Source: Endotrypanum monterogeii (taxonomy: Eukaryota; Euglenozoa; Kinetoplastea; Trypanosomatida; Trypanosomatidae). From it: 64,000 bases of DNA. Below, piece after piece: positions 1-10,483 of this stretch. The translations under genes and the position numbers were made by a program. The number at the start of each line of letters is the position of its first letter. Positions within the stretch are counted from its first letter, which is position 1. The notes under the pieces were generated by a model that made no database searches, was not told where the DNA came from, and saw only the letters and a list, made by a program, of their open reading frames with translations. Location of the stretch: NCBI GenBank assembly GCA_000333855.2, contig CM007320.1, positions 3,108,144-3,172,143 on the forward strand. Direction: 5' to 3'.

Positions 1-387
1 CTCCTCCGATCCCCCCCGCCAACACACCTCCCCCGCTAACGCGACCGCTTCAGCCCGCTACATTACATGGGGAATGCAGGGTGCCCGGATGGTCTGACCG
101 CATGCGCCGCACTCTATTGCCGCCTAGGCATCGGTAGATTTGTCGATATGATTCGTGTTCCACTACACCACGCGTCGTCATGAGTCCGATTCAGTGCATC
201 AGGACTACCAGCACACACTTGCTTGCGGGCACCAGTCCCTTCTATTGTTTGTATAGGAGGGATGGGGATGGGGATGCAGGGTGTCGATCTCTACACGGAG
301 TGAGCACGTTGCACTGTGAGGCACCCTCCTCCGTGGAGGTGGCCGGTATAATGGGAAAGGGAATAAACTTCAAGGAGAAAGGAAAAC
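1..387. repeat. Dispersed repeat family A, copy 1 (truncated by window start)
   Basis: Positions 18-387 match 55941-56310 without any indel (constant offset 55923). I saw one substitution, C at 108 against T at 56031. Similarity stops abruptly after 387, where the two copies enter unrelated sequence. The element is GC-richer than the surrounding spacer, carries a short GGGGAT-like run near 262-280 and ends in an A-rich stretch, which would suit a short non-autonomous retroposon. I could not recognise the 79-bp signature typical of trypanosomatid ingi/SIDER elements, so the family is unassigned. No protein is supported in it. Confidence 0.8.
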
Positions 388-983
388 AGGAAAAGGAGGA
401 TCAAGGGGGAAAAAGTGTGGCTTAGTCAGCGGGTGCTGGGCGAATTTTTTTTTGTCTGAAAGTGGTAGTATTTTTTTGTTGTTATGCGGCTCTGCTACGT
501 GTTTCCGGAAGAGTCACCAGCTCCCCTTCCCCTCTTGAGTGAATTATAACGTCTCACATTTCATCCATGTATGACCACTGTGTCCACCCACACACACACA
601 CACACGCACGGTAAACATTTTGTTGGACTTTCTTCGCTTCACTTCTGCGAGTCAAAGCCGCCCTCTCCCTCCCAGTCACGCTTCCCCTCGGAGCAGTGCA
701 ACGATTGCGTCCGGGAGCTCATCACGCTCTCGACACACAAAAAGGGGCCAGCAAAGGAATGAGGGTAGGGGAGACAGAAGGAAAAGGGAGAAAATGGAAG
801 GGAGCAGAGTGCAGGAGGGCGGACCATTCACGACTTACCAGGACACGGTGGGCGAAAAGAGACCATTCAGGCCACCATGAGGCGTGAAGCAATCAAAAGA
901 AGAGAAAAATGCTGGTGAAACCAACTAAGGAAGAAACAAGACTAAGCAGCGGGAAGACAACACTCTCAGGGGGACGTAGGAGG
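388..983. other. Intergenic spacer, no gene seen
   Basis: This is the 3' flank of the RbfA-like gene. It contains a short CA microsatellite (about 589-605) and purine-rich plus-strand sequence. Short open frames on both strands are low-complexity and unsupported. Confidence 0.6.
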
Positions 984-2099
984 TCAACGGACATAGGCAG
1001 GTGGCGCGGCGATCTGCGGGGCCACACTCCGTCCACTTTTGTCACGCGCAAGCTCCTGCTCATCCTTTTTCGCGGCAAGCCGTCGTCGCTCGTACTCCTC
1101 TAGGTCCTTGCGCATGCGCCGCGTTTTGGTCGCCTTCTCTTCCTTACTCCAGAGATATGGCATGAACCAAGGGATGTCGCGCATGCGCTGGTTCACGGTA
1201 TCCATCTCCTTCAGATACTTGACCCTCATCTCCAACGTCGAGGAGTTGTCGCTGGCGTAGGCCTGCATCTCCTCCTTCAACTTACGCGGCAGCTCGCGCT
1301 CCAGCCGACTACCATTGTAGATCCATGAAACATGCGGAATGTTTGGGCGGGTTCGAATGCGCTCCATGATGAGGCGCTGCACCCAGTGATGGAGACGATG
1401 CAGCTGTGGCTCTATGGCAAAGCGCGCCGCCGGATCAACGGTGGCCCAAACAATATATACTTCCTTGGAGCGGCGCGACGCAATCACCTCCTCGATAATG
1501 AGCTGTGCAAAGTCAATCTGCTCCGCGATATGGGCAGGGCAAGCTTTGAGGGAGTGTCGCAGGTGGTAGGCAATTTTGTCCGAGAAGGCCTGTGCTGAGG
1601 AAGACATATTTTCGCGGTGGCGCAGGTAGCGAACCTCCTTACTTATCATCCCCTCCGGATCAGGCGCGCTTGGCCACAGCTTGCCCTCTGCGAGCTTGCG
1701 TGCCGCCAGTGGGGTAAAGGTAACCGGCGGGGCCTCGTACTTTGCGGCCTGCTGCGGCGAGTCGTACTTGAGTGCCTCTCGCTCCGAGAAACCAAAGCTT
1801 TTGCTGTTACGTAAAGGCTCCAGATCACCAAGACCTTGGAGGGCGTACGTCGTGTTCAGCTTCACACCCTCGCGATCAAGACGAGATCCGGTAGAGTATA
1901 ACCGCTGCTCGACGTAACGATAGGATGACTGGTTGGCGGGATTGATATTGCGCGCCTGTAGCACGGAACGAATTGTTTCATCACGCTGCGCCTTCGTTTG
2001 CTTCAGCGGGAGAACGGACGGGTTACGAAAACGATGGCGTAGCTTCGTTTGGTATTTCATGGAGCGCTTGCTCATGCAGAATATGGTGGTAGCCCGCAT
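984..2099 (-). CDS. Putative mitochondrial ribosome-binding factor A-like protein
   Basis: A 371-residue protein. Residues about 168-270 resemble the RbfA fold, a KH-like domain that helps mature the small ribosomal subunit. The visible match is an alternating hydrophobic strand (EVYIVWATVDP), a helix rich in Leu, His and Arg, and a closing strand that follows RPNIP and ends in WIYNGS; bacterial RbfA ends the same way (arginine-rich helix, P-x-L-x-F-x-Y-D-x-S). The N-terminus is basic, Ser/Thr-rich and poor in acidic residues, as expected for a mitochondrial presequence, and the C-terminal 100 residues are a charged helical tail. ATG codons at 2099 and 2075 are both possible starts; an AG lies just before the first. 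A role in mitoribosome small-subunit assembly is inferred from family membership only. Confidence 0.62.
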   Translation of the reverse strand: MRATTIFCMSKRSMKYQTKLRHRFRNPSVLPLKQTKAQRDETIRSVLQARNINPANQSSYRYVEQRLYSTGSRLDREGVKLNTTYALQGLGDLEPLRNSKSFGFSEREALKYDSPQQAAKYEAPPVTFTPLAARKLAEGKLWPSAPDPEGMISKEVRYLRHRENMSSSAQAFSDKIAYHLRHSLKACPAHIAEQIDFAQLIIEEVIASRRSKEVYIVWATVDPAARFAIEPQLHRLHHWVQRLIMERIRTRPNIPHVSWIYNGSRLERELPRKLKEEMQAYASDNSSTLEMRVKYLKEMDTVNQRMRDIPWFMPYLWSKEEKATKTRRMRKDLEEYERRRLAAKKDEQELARDKSGRSVAPQIAAPPAYVR

Positions 2100-3659
2100 T
2101 GCTGATGGTCGTGGGCGTCGTCACGGTTTATGTTGTTATTATTATTATTATATATATATACATATATATATATATATACGTTTGCGAATGTACTACGCAG
2201 AGAAATTCGAGAGCAAAAAGATTATCCAAACGCAAGCAAATAAAGAAAAAAAAATGAATGTGTTTTTTTTTTCAAGTAATCATACGCGTACGCAACGGAC
2301 AGGGAAAGCAGAGAAGTATAATGGCTTGAAAAACAGAAATGCGCCTCCCTCCCCCTCCCCCCCCCCGCTTCCGAAGGGAAGAGATGAGAGGGCATTGCCA
2401 TATGTTCACGGAGATGAGAAAAGTTATTGCGACTGCCGAAGATGGGGAAGCGTCCCAAGTATTTGTTTCCCCGCCTGACCTCGACTTCCGTAGGCTACGT
2501 ATGCGGCAGCAGACCCCACCCCCTCACCTGGACGACTCTGTGTGAAGAGAGCTATCCATTTGCGTTAACGGTGTAAACAACGCCGTCACCGCGGAGAGGG
2601 CAGGCGCAGGTACAAATATTCTGGTTGCTACCAACCTCTGTTGATGTTGTGTTTCAACGACCTCGGGATAGCCAAAAAGACCACCGCGCGGCGGATCGGA
2701 GGATAGGGTGCCCCGAGTACCCCCTACTGAATGCAAGCAAGGCATCCGCATCTCAGCCTGAAAAGGTTGAGCTGCTTCGGCCGGGATAGCGATGAAGGAA
2801 TGACGACTTGGCAGTCATTATGGTCGAAAGAAAAAAGAGGGGGCAGCGACAAAGAGCGGAGATCTACCAATGCTGATGTCTTCTGCCCTCATCCAGGATG
2901 TGGACTCGTGACCATGCACAGGTGTGCGCCTCCGTTGCCGTGAACAACGGTTTCTAGTGTGGCTTACCCCGCTCCCACTGCCACCTTTAGTGAAGTAGCC
3001 CAGTCGCCCCGAGGGATGCAGCACCTGGCAGCCCGCCTATCGTCCACGACAGTGGGAAGTCCCTAACAAAGCACGAGTGCGCTGGATGTGCGGCAGAGAC
3101 CATGGAAAGGAACGGTATCGACCACTTGCATGACGCATGCGCAGCGCTGTTTGGAACGAAGCAGTGAGACGATGGAAAGACGAGGGCGTTGTGCGCACAT
3201 ATCGAAGACAGTGGATGCCGTGCGGAACAGAGGATGCACTTGAGTGTCGATAAAAATAAAAAAAGAATCAGTATACCAAAATTCATTGCGCCTTTGAAAA
3301 AAAAAAAACAATCTGGAGAGAGCGCAACACTACACAGAGACACACAGTGAGAACTGGGGGAGCAAGGCAAAGGGAAAGCGACCTCTGGGATCACGCTATC
3401 GTCTCCGGCACCCCTGCGCGGCCGCCTGCGCATGCACATGTCATGCAAGTCTAGGATTGAAGCTGTCATATGTGGAGTTCAACGCGATAGAAACTAAATC
3501 CACCAACAACATTCACGACAGAAAGCCGCAAAACCAATTATGCAACACTGAATGATGCAAACGTGTGTAACCATTAGCGCACTCTCCACCTACAGCGTAC
3601 ACCAGCGTGAATTCCCCCTTCTCTCTGTCAGCCACCGACACCAGGCGCCTTTAATTCAC
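2100..3659. other. Intergenic spacer with TTA/TA microsatellite
   Basis: A TTA run passes into a TA run at about 2136-2178, and an A8 tract and C-rich runs follow. The part from about 2640 to 3020 has balanced composition, unlike the purine-rich spacers, and may be an old decayed repeat or gene, but I recognise nothing in it. No RNA gene was seen. Confidence 0.55.
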
Positions 3660-5567
3660 TCAAAGAGCGCTCGACACGTCTAGAGGGGTGGTAGTACCCT
3701 TACTAACCGCCTCCCGACGCGCCTTACGCACCTTCGCCACCTCATACTCGGGAATGGCAGCGACGTAAATGCGGCGACCGTGATAGAGGGAAGTAAGGGT
3801 GTACTGTGGGCAGCCCATCTTCGCTAGCATGGCATACAACGTCTGCAAGTGTTTGTTCACAGATTCACCCACGGCCACCGCCGTACTGCTAGCGCCTATT
3901 GCCTGGTGCGCAGAGGGCACACAATCAGAAAGAGAAGCAGCAGCGCCAGCCACTTTGTAGCGAGCTGCCGCAGTGTACGCCCGATAGAAATCTGCCTCCT
4001 CGGCTCGCATCGTCTTCAAATCCAGAGGCCGCTCAAACTGTGCAGCCTCCGCCGTCGCTGCCCCCACCCGCCCCGTGAAATCTGCCCCCTCTGTCCTCGC
4101 TGCAGAATTCTCCACAAGAGTGGCGTCTTGTACTGGCGCCACGAAACGCTCGGCGCTGCCAGCTCCCACATGAGTAGATTCTTCGGTGTGATGCGTATTT
4201 TTTGACGCAATAGCCGCACTCACGTGAGCTGTGGGTACTTCGGTATCGCGAGTCTTGGAATCGTGTGGTCCATCGTCAAGAGAACACCCCTCCCGTCGTC
4301 CGAAGTCGTGAAGCGTGTCATCGAGTACCTCCCGTGCGGCTAGAAACGCAATCTCCAAGTCCTGAGAACGGGCCTGCACACTGCTGACATTGTCGTCGAC
4401 AATCATTAGAGAGCGAATGTTCGCCAGCTGAGGCATCAAATACCCGCTACATCCCTTCCACTCACCCTCCAGGGGCTCTCGACGAAGTGTGCGGACGCCA
4501 TTACTGCTCATAAATGCTTTGAAAGAGGCACACTGGGACATGAGGAAAGGAAATACCTCCGCGATGAGCTCGAAGCACGGCGCTAGCGAGTCGGGGACCG
4601 TGTCGGGGTAGTCGATACTTCCAAGTGTCGCTGATGCAACAACACGGCCCACGATAGGGACCTCGTCGGGTTCGGTCTTACCTAAGGATGCCCCTTCGCT
4701 GGTACAAACGGTATTACCAGCCACGTCGACGAAGGTGGCACCACGCCATCCCGTCACCCGTTCTACGTACTCCGTCACGCAGGGAAACTTTTCCGCCAGC
4801 ATTGACGATGGCGGGTCGTCCATGAGGAAGAGACTGGAGAAGGCAGCCCCGAGCGTGACATCCGCCAGAGTGGGGTGCGGGGTGCAAAGCAAAAAGTTCT
4901 CGTTCGGATGTCTGCGCAGGTGCTCCTCCAGAGCCATGCAAAAGCGCTCAAAGTGCTCCTCCATATACGGCGCTGTCACCTCAGAAGCACCTGTCGCCGA
5001 GACTAACCGCGTCATCACTTCCCGAAACCGCGGTGCCATTGCGCGAGCAAATCCAAATCCAGGTATAGGGAAAAAGTATCGCACGTATCCCTCAAGCACA
5101 TCGAGTGCGTCGCCACGGATATAACGAAACATGGCACCAGTCTTGGCGAGCCACCAGCACGCGTACACCACCACGCACCAAGAAGCCAGATGCAGCTGTG
5201 GATGCGTTTCCTTTTGAACCAGAAGTCTCTGCGTGCGCGGAGCTGTTGTCGAGAGACCGCCGATGCTCTTGCCAGTGTAACGCACTTCTCCCTTCGCGAA
5301 GCGGGCAATGGCCTCGACCTCCTCGTCCAACTCCACCGCTTCCGCCAATTGCCATACCTGCAGAGGAGAGGCACCGCTGGGTGTCAAGGTGCAAAAAACG
5401 CTGCGAGCACGATAGTACAGCGAGTACGCCAAGGTAGTAGTGAAGCTCGTGCAGTAGACCCGAAAAGGAAGTTGTTTGAGCCGAAGGTAAGTCACATGCT
5501 GGTGCAGAGACAGCGTGTAGGGAGATCCAAAGACGCGGAACGGCGTCGTCATCGGTCGACTACCCAT
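3660..5567 (-). CDS. GST-fold (thioredoxin-like + GST C-terminal) protein with long C-terminal extension
   Basis: A 635-residue protein from the ATG at 5567; the frame stays open upstream only through a GTG. The first residues (PFRVFGSPYTLSLHQHVTYL) look like a thioredoxin/GST N-terminal beta-alpha unit with a SPYT turn where a catalytic Ser/Cys often sits. Residues about 180-290 are helical and contain the GST C-terminal hallmark, an LADVTLGAAF helix that caps the core, then FPCVTEYVERVTGW. Family members are about 200-250 residues long. The remaining 340 residues include a Ser/Thr/Glu-rich linker and a separate conserved-looking end. The enzymatic role is not predictable: metaxin-like import factors and eEF1B-gamma-like scaffolds share this fold. 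Confidence is good for the fold and low for the function. Confidence 0.6.
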   Translation of the reverse strand: MGSRPMTTPFRVFGSPYTLSLHQHVTYLRLKQLPFRVYCTSFTTTLAYSLYYRARSVFCTLTPSGASPLQVWQLAEAVELDEEVEAIARFAKGEVRYTGKSIGGLSTTAPRTQRLLVQKETHPQLHLASWCVVVYACWWLAKTGAMFRYIRGDALDVLEGYVRYFFPIPGFGFARAMAPRFREVMTRLVSATGASEVTAPYMEEHFERFCMALEEHLRRHPNENFLLCTPHPTLADVTLGAAFSSLFLMDDPPSSMLAEKFPCVTEYVERVTGWRGATFVDVAGNTVCTSEGASLGKTEPDEVPIVGRVVASATLGSIDYPDTVPDSLAPCFELIAEVFPFLMSQCASFKAFMSSNGVRTLRREPLEGEWKGCSGYLMPQLANIRSLMIVDDNVSSVQARSQDLEIAFLAAREVLDDTLHDFGRREGCSLDDGPHDSKTRDTEVPTAHVSAAIASKNTHHTEESTHVGAGSAERFVAPVQDATLVENSAARTEGADFTGRVGAATAEAAQFERPLDLKTMRAEEADFYRAYTAAARYKVAGAAASLSDCVPSAHQAIGASSTAVAVGESVNKHLQTLYAMLAKMGCPQYTLTSLYHGRRIYVAAIPEYEVAKVRKARREAVSKGTTTPLDVSSAL

Positions 5568-7186
5568 GAGCACCTAAGCAGCTTTCGAGGTGTGCAATGG
5601 AGAAATCCCTGTCGATGGCAGGGGAACGGCTGCCGAACACCTCGTTGTGCTCGCAGTCATTCAAGAAGAACTCAGACCCACGCAGCATCACATGCCGGTC
5701 CACGTCTGCCTACGACTGCCAACACCCAACCGAACAAATCAAACGCAGCAGCCTCACGTGCAAAAAGAAATGTAGCTAATCGTGAAGAAAGTCAAACTCA
5801 AGCCCAACGTGCATGTGCGTCTGTGTTGTGAATGTGGACAGTAGATTCGGATAGCGCACCAGTGAAACGCAGAGATACCGCGCAGAGGTTGACAAGAGTC
5901 GAAAAGGTGCATGAACCAAGACCGAGTCAGCAACAACACTTCTAAATATGGCTGGAAGTGAGCGTCCCCCTCCAAAAAAAAAAAAAAGAGGAGGGTGAAG
6001 AAGCACTCGCTGTGGGAACGACACACACAAGGTGTGAGAGAGGGAGAGAAAAAGCGACACTCAGACTCATACGCAGAGATGGGAACATATATATTTTTTT
6101 TTTCAAGGAGCCATTGAAGCGGTGGGCAGGACAGACACTGCAAAAGTTGTCCTGCGCACCCGACCGTGAGACTTCCGCCCGGTGTAGCAAGTGTCTTCAC
6201 TCTTGAATCACATAACTTTTTCCGAGGATTTTGTATGTTGATACGACTAGAGCCTTGCACGCAGGTGCAGGTGTGTTGGTATGTTAGCGTGAAGATGACT
6301 GTTCCTTCGCCGAGGTGGAAGAAATGCCAGGGGGGAAAAAAAAAAAGAAGGAGGCATGCGCCGAAGCTACGAGAGCCAGTTGGCGCAGTCCTCTCTATCT
6401 TGTTGAACTCTTGAGGTATGTACGATAGTGCCCCATAGGGTTCTCTGCCTGTGGTGATGGATAGCATGATACAGACAAACGTTCGGAAGCTTTTCATATC
6501 TCACGCCTCGGAGACGACAAGACCACGCTACCACCCGCCCTTCCCCCATCTTCGCCGCCAGCCAGCCCCCACCCTTCTTTACAGAGTAGACACCTGAAGA
6601 CCATTACAAAGACAAGTTACCCTGAACACACGAACTGCCAAAGGAAGGAAAAAGAAGAAGCAACGAGGTCACTGGGAGGGGGAGGGAAGCTTATACGAGG
6701 GAAATCAGAAACGTGAAAACAACCCTGACGACTCGTAAAAGGATTCCACTTGTAAGAAAGAGAAAAAAATTCACGCGTGCACCGATGAAGCGAGAGAACT
6801 GACTATTAAAAAAAAAACGTTTGGGGGCGAGAGATCGGCGTGTCCATTTTCTCGAGAAAGGCCTAGAAAAAAAAAAAGGGGGGTGAAAAGCGGTAAGAGA
6901 AACGGACCGAGCGAAGCGCAAGTCAGTCATTAGGACTCGCCGACCAGTAGACATATTCGCCCTTGTTTTATCCCTATCGATATACCTCTCCTTAATCGAA
7001 GATAAGGTTTAAGGAGCATAAAGAGTGGAGGGTGTATGGGTGCGGTGTGGTGTGGTGTGGCGGGGAGCAGATAGAAAGACACGAGAGAGTGTCGCTTCTA
7101 TGTAGTAGACACCATCGTCGGTGGAGAAGAGCACCTAAAGAGCCGCGGGTAAACAATGAAGCAAACTGAAGTCGTTGGGGACGTTA
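5568..7186. other. Intergenic spacer, no gene seen
   Basis: It contains several A8-A13 tracts on the plus strand (T-tracts in the sense of transcription), for example near 5976, 6091 and 6339, which fit trans-splicing and polyadenylation signals. A GTGTG run lies at 7040-7060. A long minus-strand open frame here is judged spurious. Confidence 0.55.
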
Positions 7187-10100
7187 TCACTCCAGCAGCC
7201 CGCCGCAGACGCGGCACTGCGGGCCGTCGGCGAAGTCACTCAACCCGCACGCGAGACACCGCGTCAGTACGTAGTTCTCGGAAAAAAAGGAAAGGGGACT
7301 AAGTGTGGAGCCCGAGAAAAGCGTGGTGTGCGACGCGGAAACCGTGCTAGGTACCCCTCCCTTCGTTACAGAGCTCTCGCTTGCGGGCACATGCGTCGAT
7401 GTACTCGAGAGACTGAGACGAAAGGGAACACAGGCAGGACGATCACAAAGGGAGCAGGGAAACATATGCGACGATGAGGTCTCGATAGAATCGCAATCCA
7501 ATGGTGATGAGACGCCAACGTTACGCCGATGGGTATACGCTGTGGTCTCCAAAAAAGCTTTGAGTGCGGACGCCCATGACGGCGAGACGCACCAGTGCAC
7601 CTGCGCCTCCAGCCGCGATGCATCCGTCGAGGTCTCGCACAGCGCCTTCTCGTCCCTCCCACCAAGTCCCGCGGGCTCACCGCAGTCAGCGACGGTGATG
7701 AGGCGAAGGTTTGGCACCGACGTGGCCTTTAGTGCGATGCTGCTGCTCTTGCGCAAAGCAGCTTCCTGTGCTTTGATGTAGGCCTCCACAAAGGCGATGG
7801 CCCCGTCAACATCAAGCGCGTCAGGCCCTGTCGAACAACACGCAGACTCCGCGGCGGCTGACACATGATCACGAAAATGCTCTGATCCCTCAAGTGCCAT
7901 ATTTGCGTAGCGGTAACGTTTGGCAAGAATTAGCACGGCGTTGGCGAGAACTAGTTCGCTCACAACGGGCCAATCCCAGGGACAGAGGGCGCGAATGTGT
8001 TGCAGCAGCAGCCACCACGACCACGACGCCTGCATCACCTCCATGGAAGAGGGCGACAAAAAGACAGATGAGATGCCGTTGGCTGCGTTACCGGCAGCGG
8101 CGGATGCTTTCAAAGGCCACCGCAAAAAAAGATCGACCCCGAACTGTGCACGTAGTTGCAAGTATCGGCGGCGTGCGAACATGTCCGGCAGGCAAGGCTT
8201 TGGTGAAGAAATCGAGCCACCCGACATCATCCATCGCCGATAGGCGTGCATCGTCTCAGTGGACGGCAATTGACGTGCCTGTTGGTGTGCTTGGGCATAC
8301 TGGTGCACCTCACTGCATTGAGTCACGGAACCTGGCAACAGTTGCTCATACAGAAAGAAAGACGAGCTTACCTGCTGCAGCAGCATACAGCGAAGCGTGC
8401 TCCCTGAGAGCTCGTAAGGGGACATGGCCCTTTCAAGTGCGCTGACTTCGTGCACGCTGCCAGCAAGCGCTTCGGGCACCAAACCACCCAATGCAACCAG
8501 TCTACTTAGCCAGACATCACACGTGTTCACCGAGACAGGCCACAGATGCGTCGGTTCCTCGCTTGCCTGCCCTGATTGCACAGCCGCCACCGCAAGTGTA
8601 CCAGATGGATGTAGCGCTACGCCCACGATTCCGGCACATGTGTCCAGTGGCATCTCGCTACAACCTACTAGAAGAGGGCACTGAAATAGTGCGGTGGAGG
8701 ACGGACCGCAGACAAGAAATTCGTGCATAGATTTCTCGCCAATACCAAGAACTGCGACGCTGCCGTGGTCAGACGAGCGGCTTTGGGGACTAATAGAATC
8801 ATCCTTGCCCCCAACATCGACACCTACGGCCCTTGATGAACCCGAAAACGGAACAACCATCAACCGGCGCAGGCACACCTCACCGCGAAGAGTGTCAAGG
8901 CCATAGTGGGCGTCTGCTTGAAAGACGGTGCGGCGGCAGGGCACTGTCACCGCAGAGTCCGAAAATGACGACAGCGCTGCCAATGGGAAGCGTCCCCGTA
9001 CCACACCACCAGGCGCTGATACAAACGCCACCACGTCAACTTCAAGCCCTGGCGGTGAGTGCCCCACTCCGATCGCCGTCGGCCCGGTGCGCTGTACAGC
9101 TACAGCGCATACGGACGTTGGAACTGACGTCAACGAAGGCACTTCGACTATGTGCGCTAGACGAACCGTTGCAGTCGAGTGCGCCGACGACGGATACGAC
9201 ACATCCATGACACGAAGCATGTACGGACTAGCAATCACTATGATTTGCCGCAGCTGTTTGAGATCATTGGCTGATGAACCCACTGCACTCAGCCCTTGTG
9301 TGAAGAGCGTTGTCATACACAATGGAGTGGAGCCTCGAAATCCAAGCTTCTCCACCTCCTCATCGCCACCCCATCTATAAAGTGGGGGCGGCAGGGGGAG
9401 AGTGACGGGTGCAACCTCGTCCGAAAAGTTCCCAACTAACGCCACGACATGGAGTCCTTTGCGAGTGAGAACAACTAAATCATCCTTATCAAGCCAAAGG
9501 TAGTCAAGCACACCACCGATACCGTCACATCCCGTGGACGAGGGATTGATTTTTTTTTGGCTGGTCGCCGTGGATGAGCGCTGACGTTCGTGCGCGTTAG
9601 CACTCGTCGACATCGCGCCTCCTTGGGTATTTATTTTTTTACCAGCCCCAGTAATGGACGCCCTGGGCTGCGGTGCGGGACCCGACCCCAAGGACTTGCC
9701 TTGTGTTGATTCATCAGCACTACGCCGGCTGCTGCCTCTGTTGTTGCTTTTAGATGAGGATGTTCTACTACCCGTTTCGCTGCCACTGCCGCTGACACTC
9801 TCGTCCTCACTGATTCTATCGTTTGTGATCGTGGTAGAGGGGCTGCTTCCATGTCGCCCCCTCTTCCGACTAGTCGTGGTGGACGCCGTCTTGGAGACAG
9901 AGGTTATGTTTCCCTTCAACGCGGACTTGGCCAACGTCTGTACTGTGCCAACACTACTCTTCCCCTTGCCGGGCGGTTCGACTGCTGGAAAAGAAGCGGT
10001 GCGGCGACCCTTTTGTGCAGACTCGGCAGCGGTTTCGTTGCCCTGCGAGGTGAGAAAAGCTCTCTCACACCGAAAGCAGGCAATGCCGATTCCGTGGCTC

Positions 10101-10483
10101 GCCACCACCCGGTTCATACCGTGGCGAGAAACACGATACACCACCAGGTTACTTGTGGTCTGGACACAAAGACGAGCAGAAGCCGGATAGTACACCTCTG
10201 GTAGTAAGGAGGCGCTCCACTTGGCGCCGACAACTATTTCGAGAGATTCTCCGTCGCCTCGGCGAGAAAGCGGGTGATTACGCACGCCGCACTGGCAGGC
10301 CGGGGCAAGCAAATTTGCCAAGTACATCGAAACCCCCCAGCGTGTACAAACCTGCAATACGTTGTGCGGGCCCCAGCTAATACAGTCTGCTGACCGTGCA
10401 GGATCATCGTCTACAGGGAAGAATTTCTCCACAGACACCTCCGTGCTGCAGGGGAGGGTTAGCGTACGAGCACCGGTAGGCAT
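7187..10483 (-). CDS. Large beta-propeller-like protein with C-terminal zinc ribbon; TFIIIC90-like candidate
   Basis: A 1098-residue protein from the ATG at 10483. The frame is open further upstream, but that part is a polypyrimidine tract followed by a CAG, i.e. a splice acceptor, so translation should begin at 10483. The first about 750 residues contain many short hydrophobic strands ending in acidic/aromatic turns, such as YLWLDKDDLVVLTRKGLHVV, as in degenerate WD propellers. They are interrupted by a Ser/Arg/Lys-rich insert at about residues 170-320. The end has clustered cysteines: CSLC, then about 60 residues later CLAC and a final CRVC, probably one zinc site or RING-like fold. Propeller plus a terminal CxxC..CxxC resembles the 90-kDa TFIIIC subunit, but GATOR2/IFT-type proteins share that plan. 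Function is unproven. Confidence 0.6.
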   Translation of the reverse strand: MPTGARTLTLPCSTEVSVEKFFPVDDDPARSADCISWGPHNVLQVCTRWGVSMYLANLLAPACQCGVRNHPLSRRGDGESLEIVVGAKWSASLLPEVYYPASARLCVQTTSNLVVYRVSRHGMNRVVASHGIGIACFRCERAFLTSQGNETAAESAQKGRRTASFPAVEPPGKGKSSVGTVQTLAKSALKGNITSVSKTASTTTSRKRGRHGSSPSTTITNDRISEDESVSGSGSETGSRTSSSKSNNRGSSRRSADESTQGKSLGSGPAPQPRASITGAGKKINTQGGAMSTSANAHERQRSSTATSQKKINPSSTGCDGIGGVLDYLWLDKDDLVVLTRKGLHVVALVGNFSDEVAPVTLPLPPPLYRWGGDEEVEKLGFRGSTPLCMTTLFTQGLSAVGSSANDLKQLRQIIVIASPYMLRVMDVSYPSSAHSTATVRLAHIVEVPSLTSVPTSVCAVAVQRTGPTAIGVGHSPPGLEVDVVAFVSAPGGVVRGRFPLAALSSFSDSAVTVPCRRTVFQADAHYGLDTLRGEVCLRRLMVVPFSGSSRAVGVDVGGKDDSISPQSRSSDHGSVAVLGIGEKSMHEFLVCGPSSTALFQCPLLVGCSEMPLDTCAGIVGVALHPSGTLAVAAVQSGQASEEPTHLWPVSVNTCDVWLSRLVALGGLVPEALAGSVHEVSALERAMSPYELSGSTLRCMLLQQVSSSFFLYEQLLPGSVTQCSEVHQYAQAHQQARQLPSTETMHAYRRWMMSGGSISSPKPCLPDMFARRRYLQLRAQFGVDLFLRWPLKASAAAGNAANGISSVFLSPSSMEVMQASWSWWLLLQHIRALCPWDWPVVSELVLANAVLILAKRYRYANMALEGSEHFRDHVSAAAESACCSTGPDALDVDGAIAFVEAYIKAQEAALRKSSSIALKATSVPNLRLITVADCGEPAGLGGRDEKALCETSTDASRLEAQVHWCVSPSWASALKAFLETTAYTHRRNVGVSSPLDCDSIETSSSHMFPCSLCDRPACVPFRLSLSSTSTHVPASESSVTKGGVPSTVSASHTTLFSGSTLSPLSFFSENYVLTRCLACGLSDFADGPQCRVCGGLLE

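Noticed and set aside
180..425. 81-codon plus-strand frame in family A, also present at 56103
   Set aside because: It is conserved only because the repeat itself is; it is not conserved beyond the repeat edge and has no coding-like composition.
2987..3469. 160-codon open frame on the minus strand
   Set aside because: It contains homopolymer-derived FFFF, shows no recognisable features and overlaps a second equally open frame.
5754..6497. 247-codon open frame on the minus strand
   Set aside because: It is Phe-, Cys- and Ser-rich because it runs through T-tracts of a spacer. It has no domain-like pattern and two other frames are also open there.
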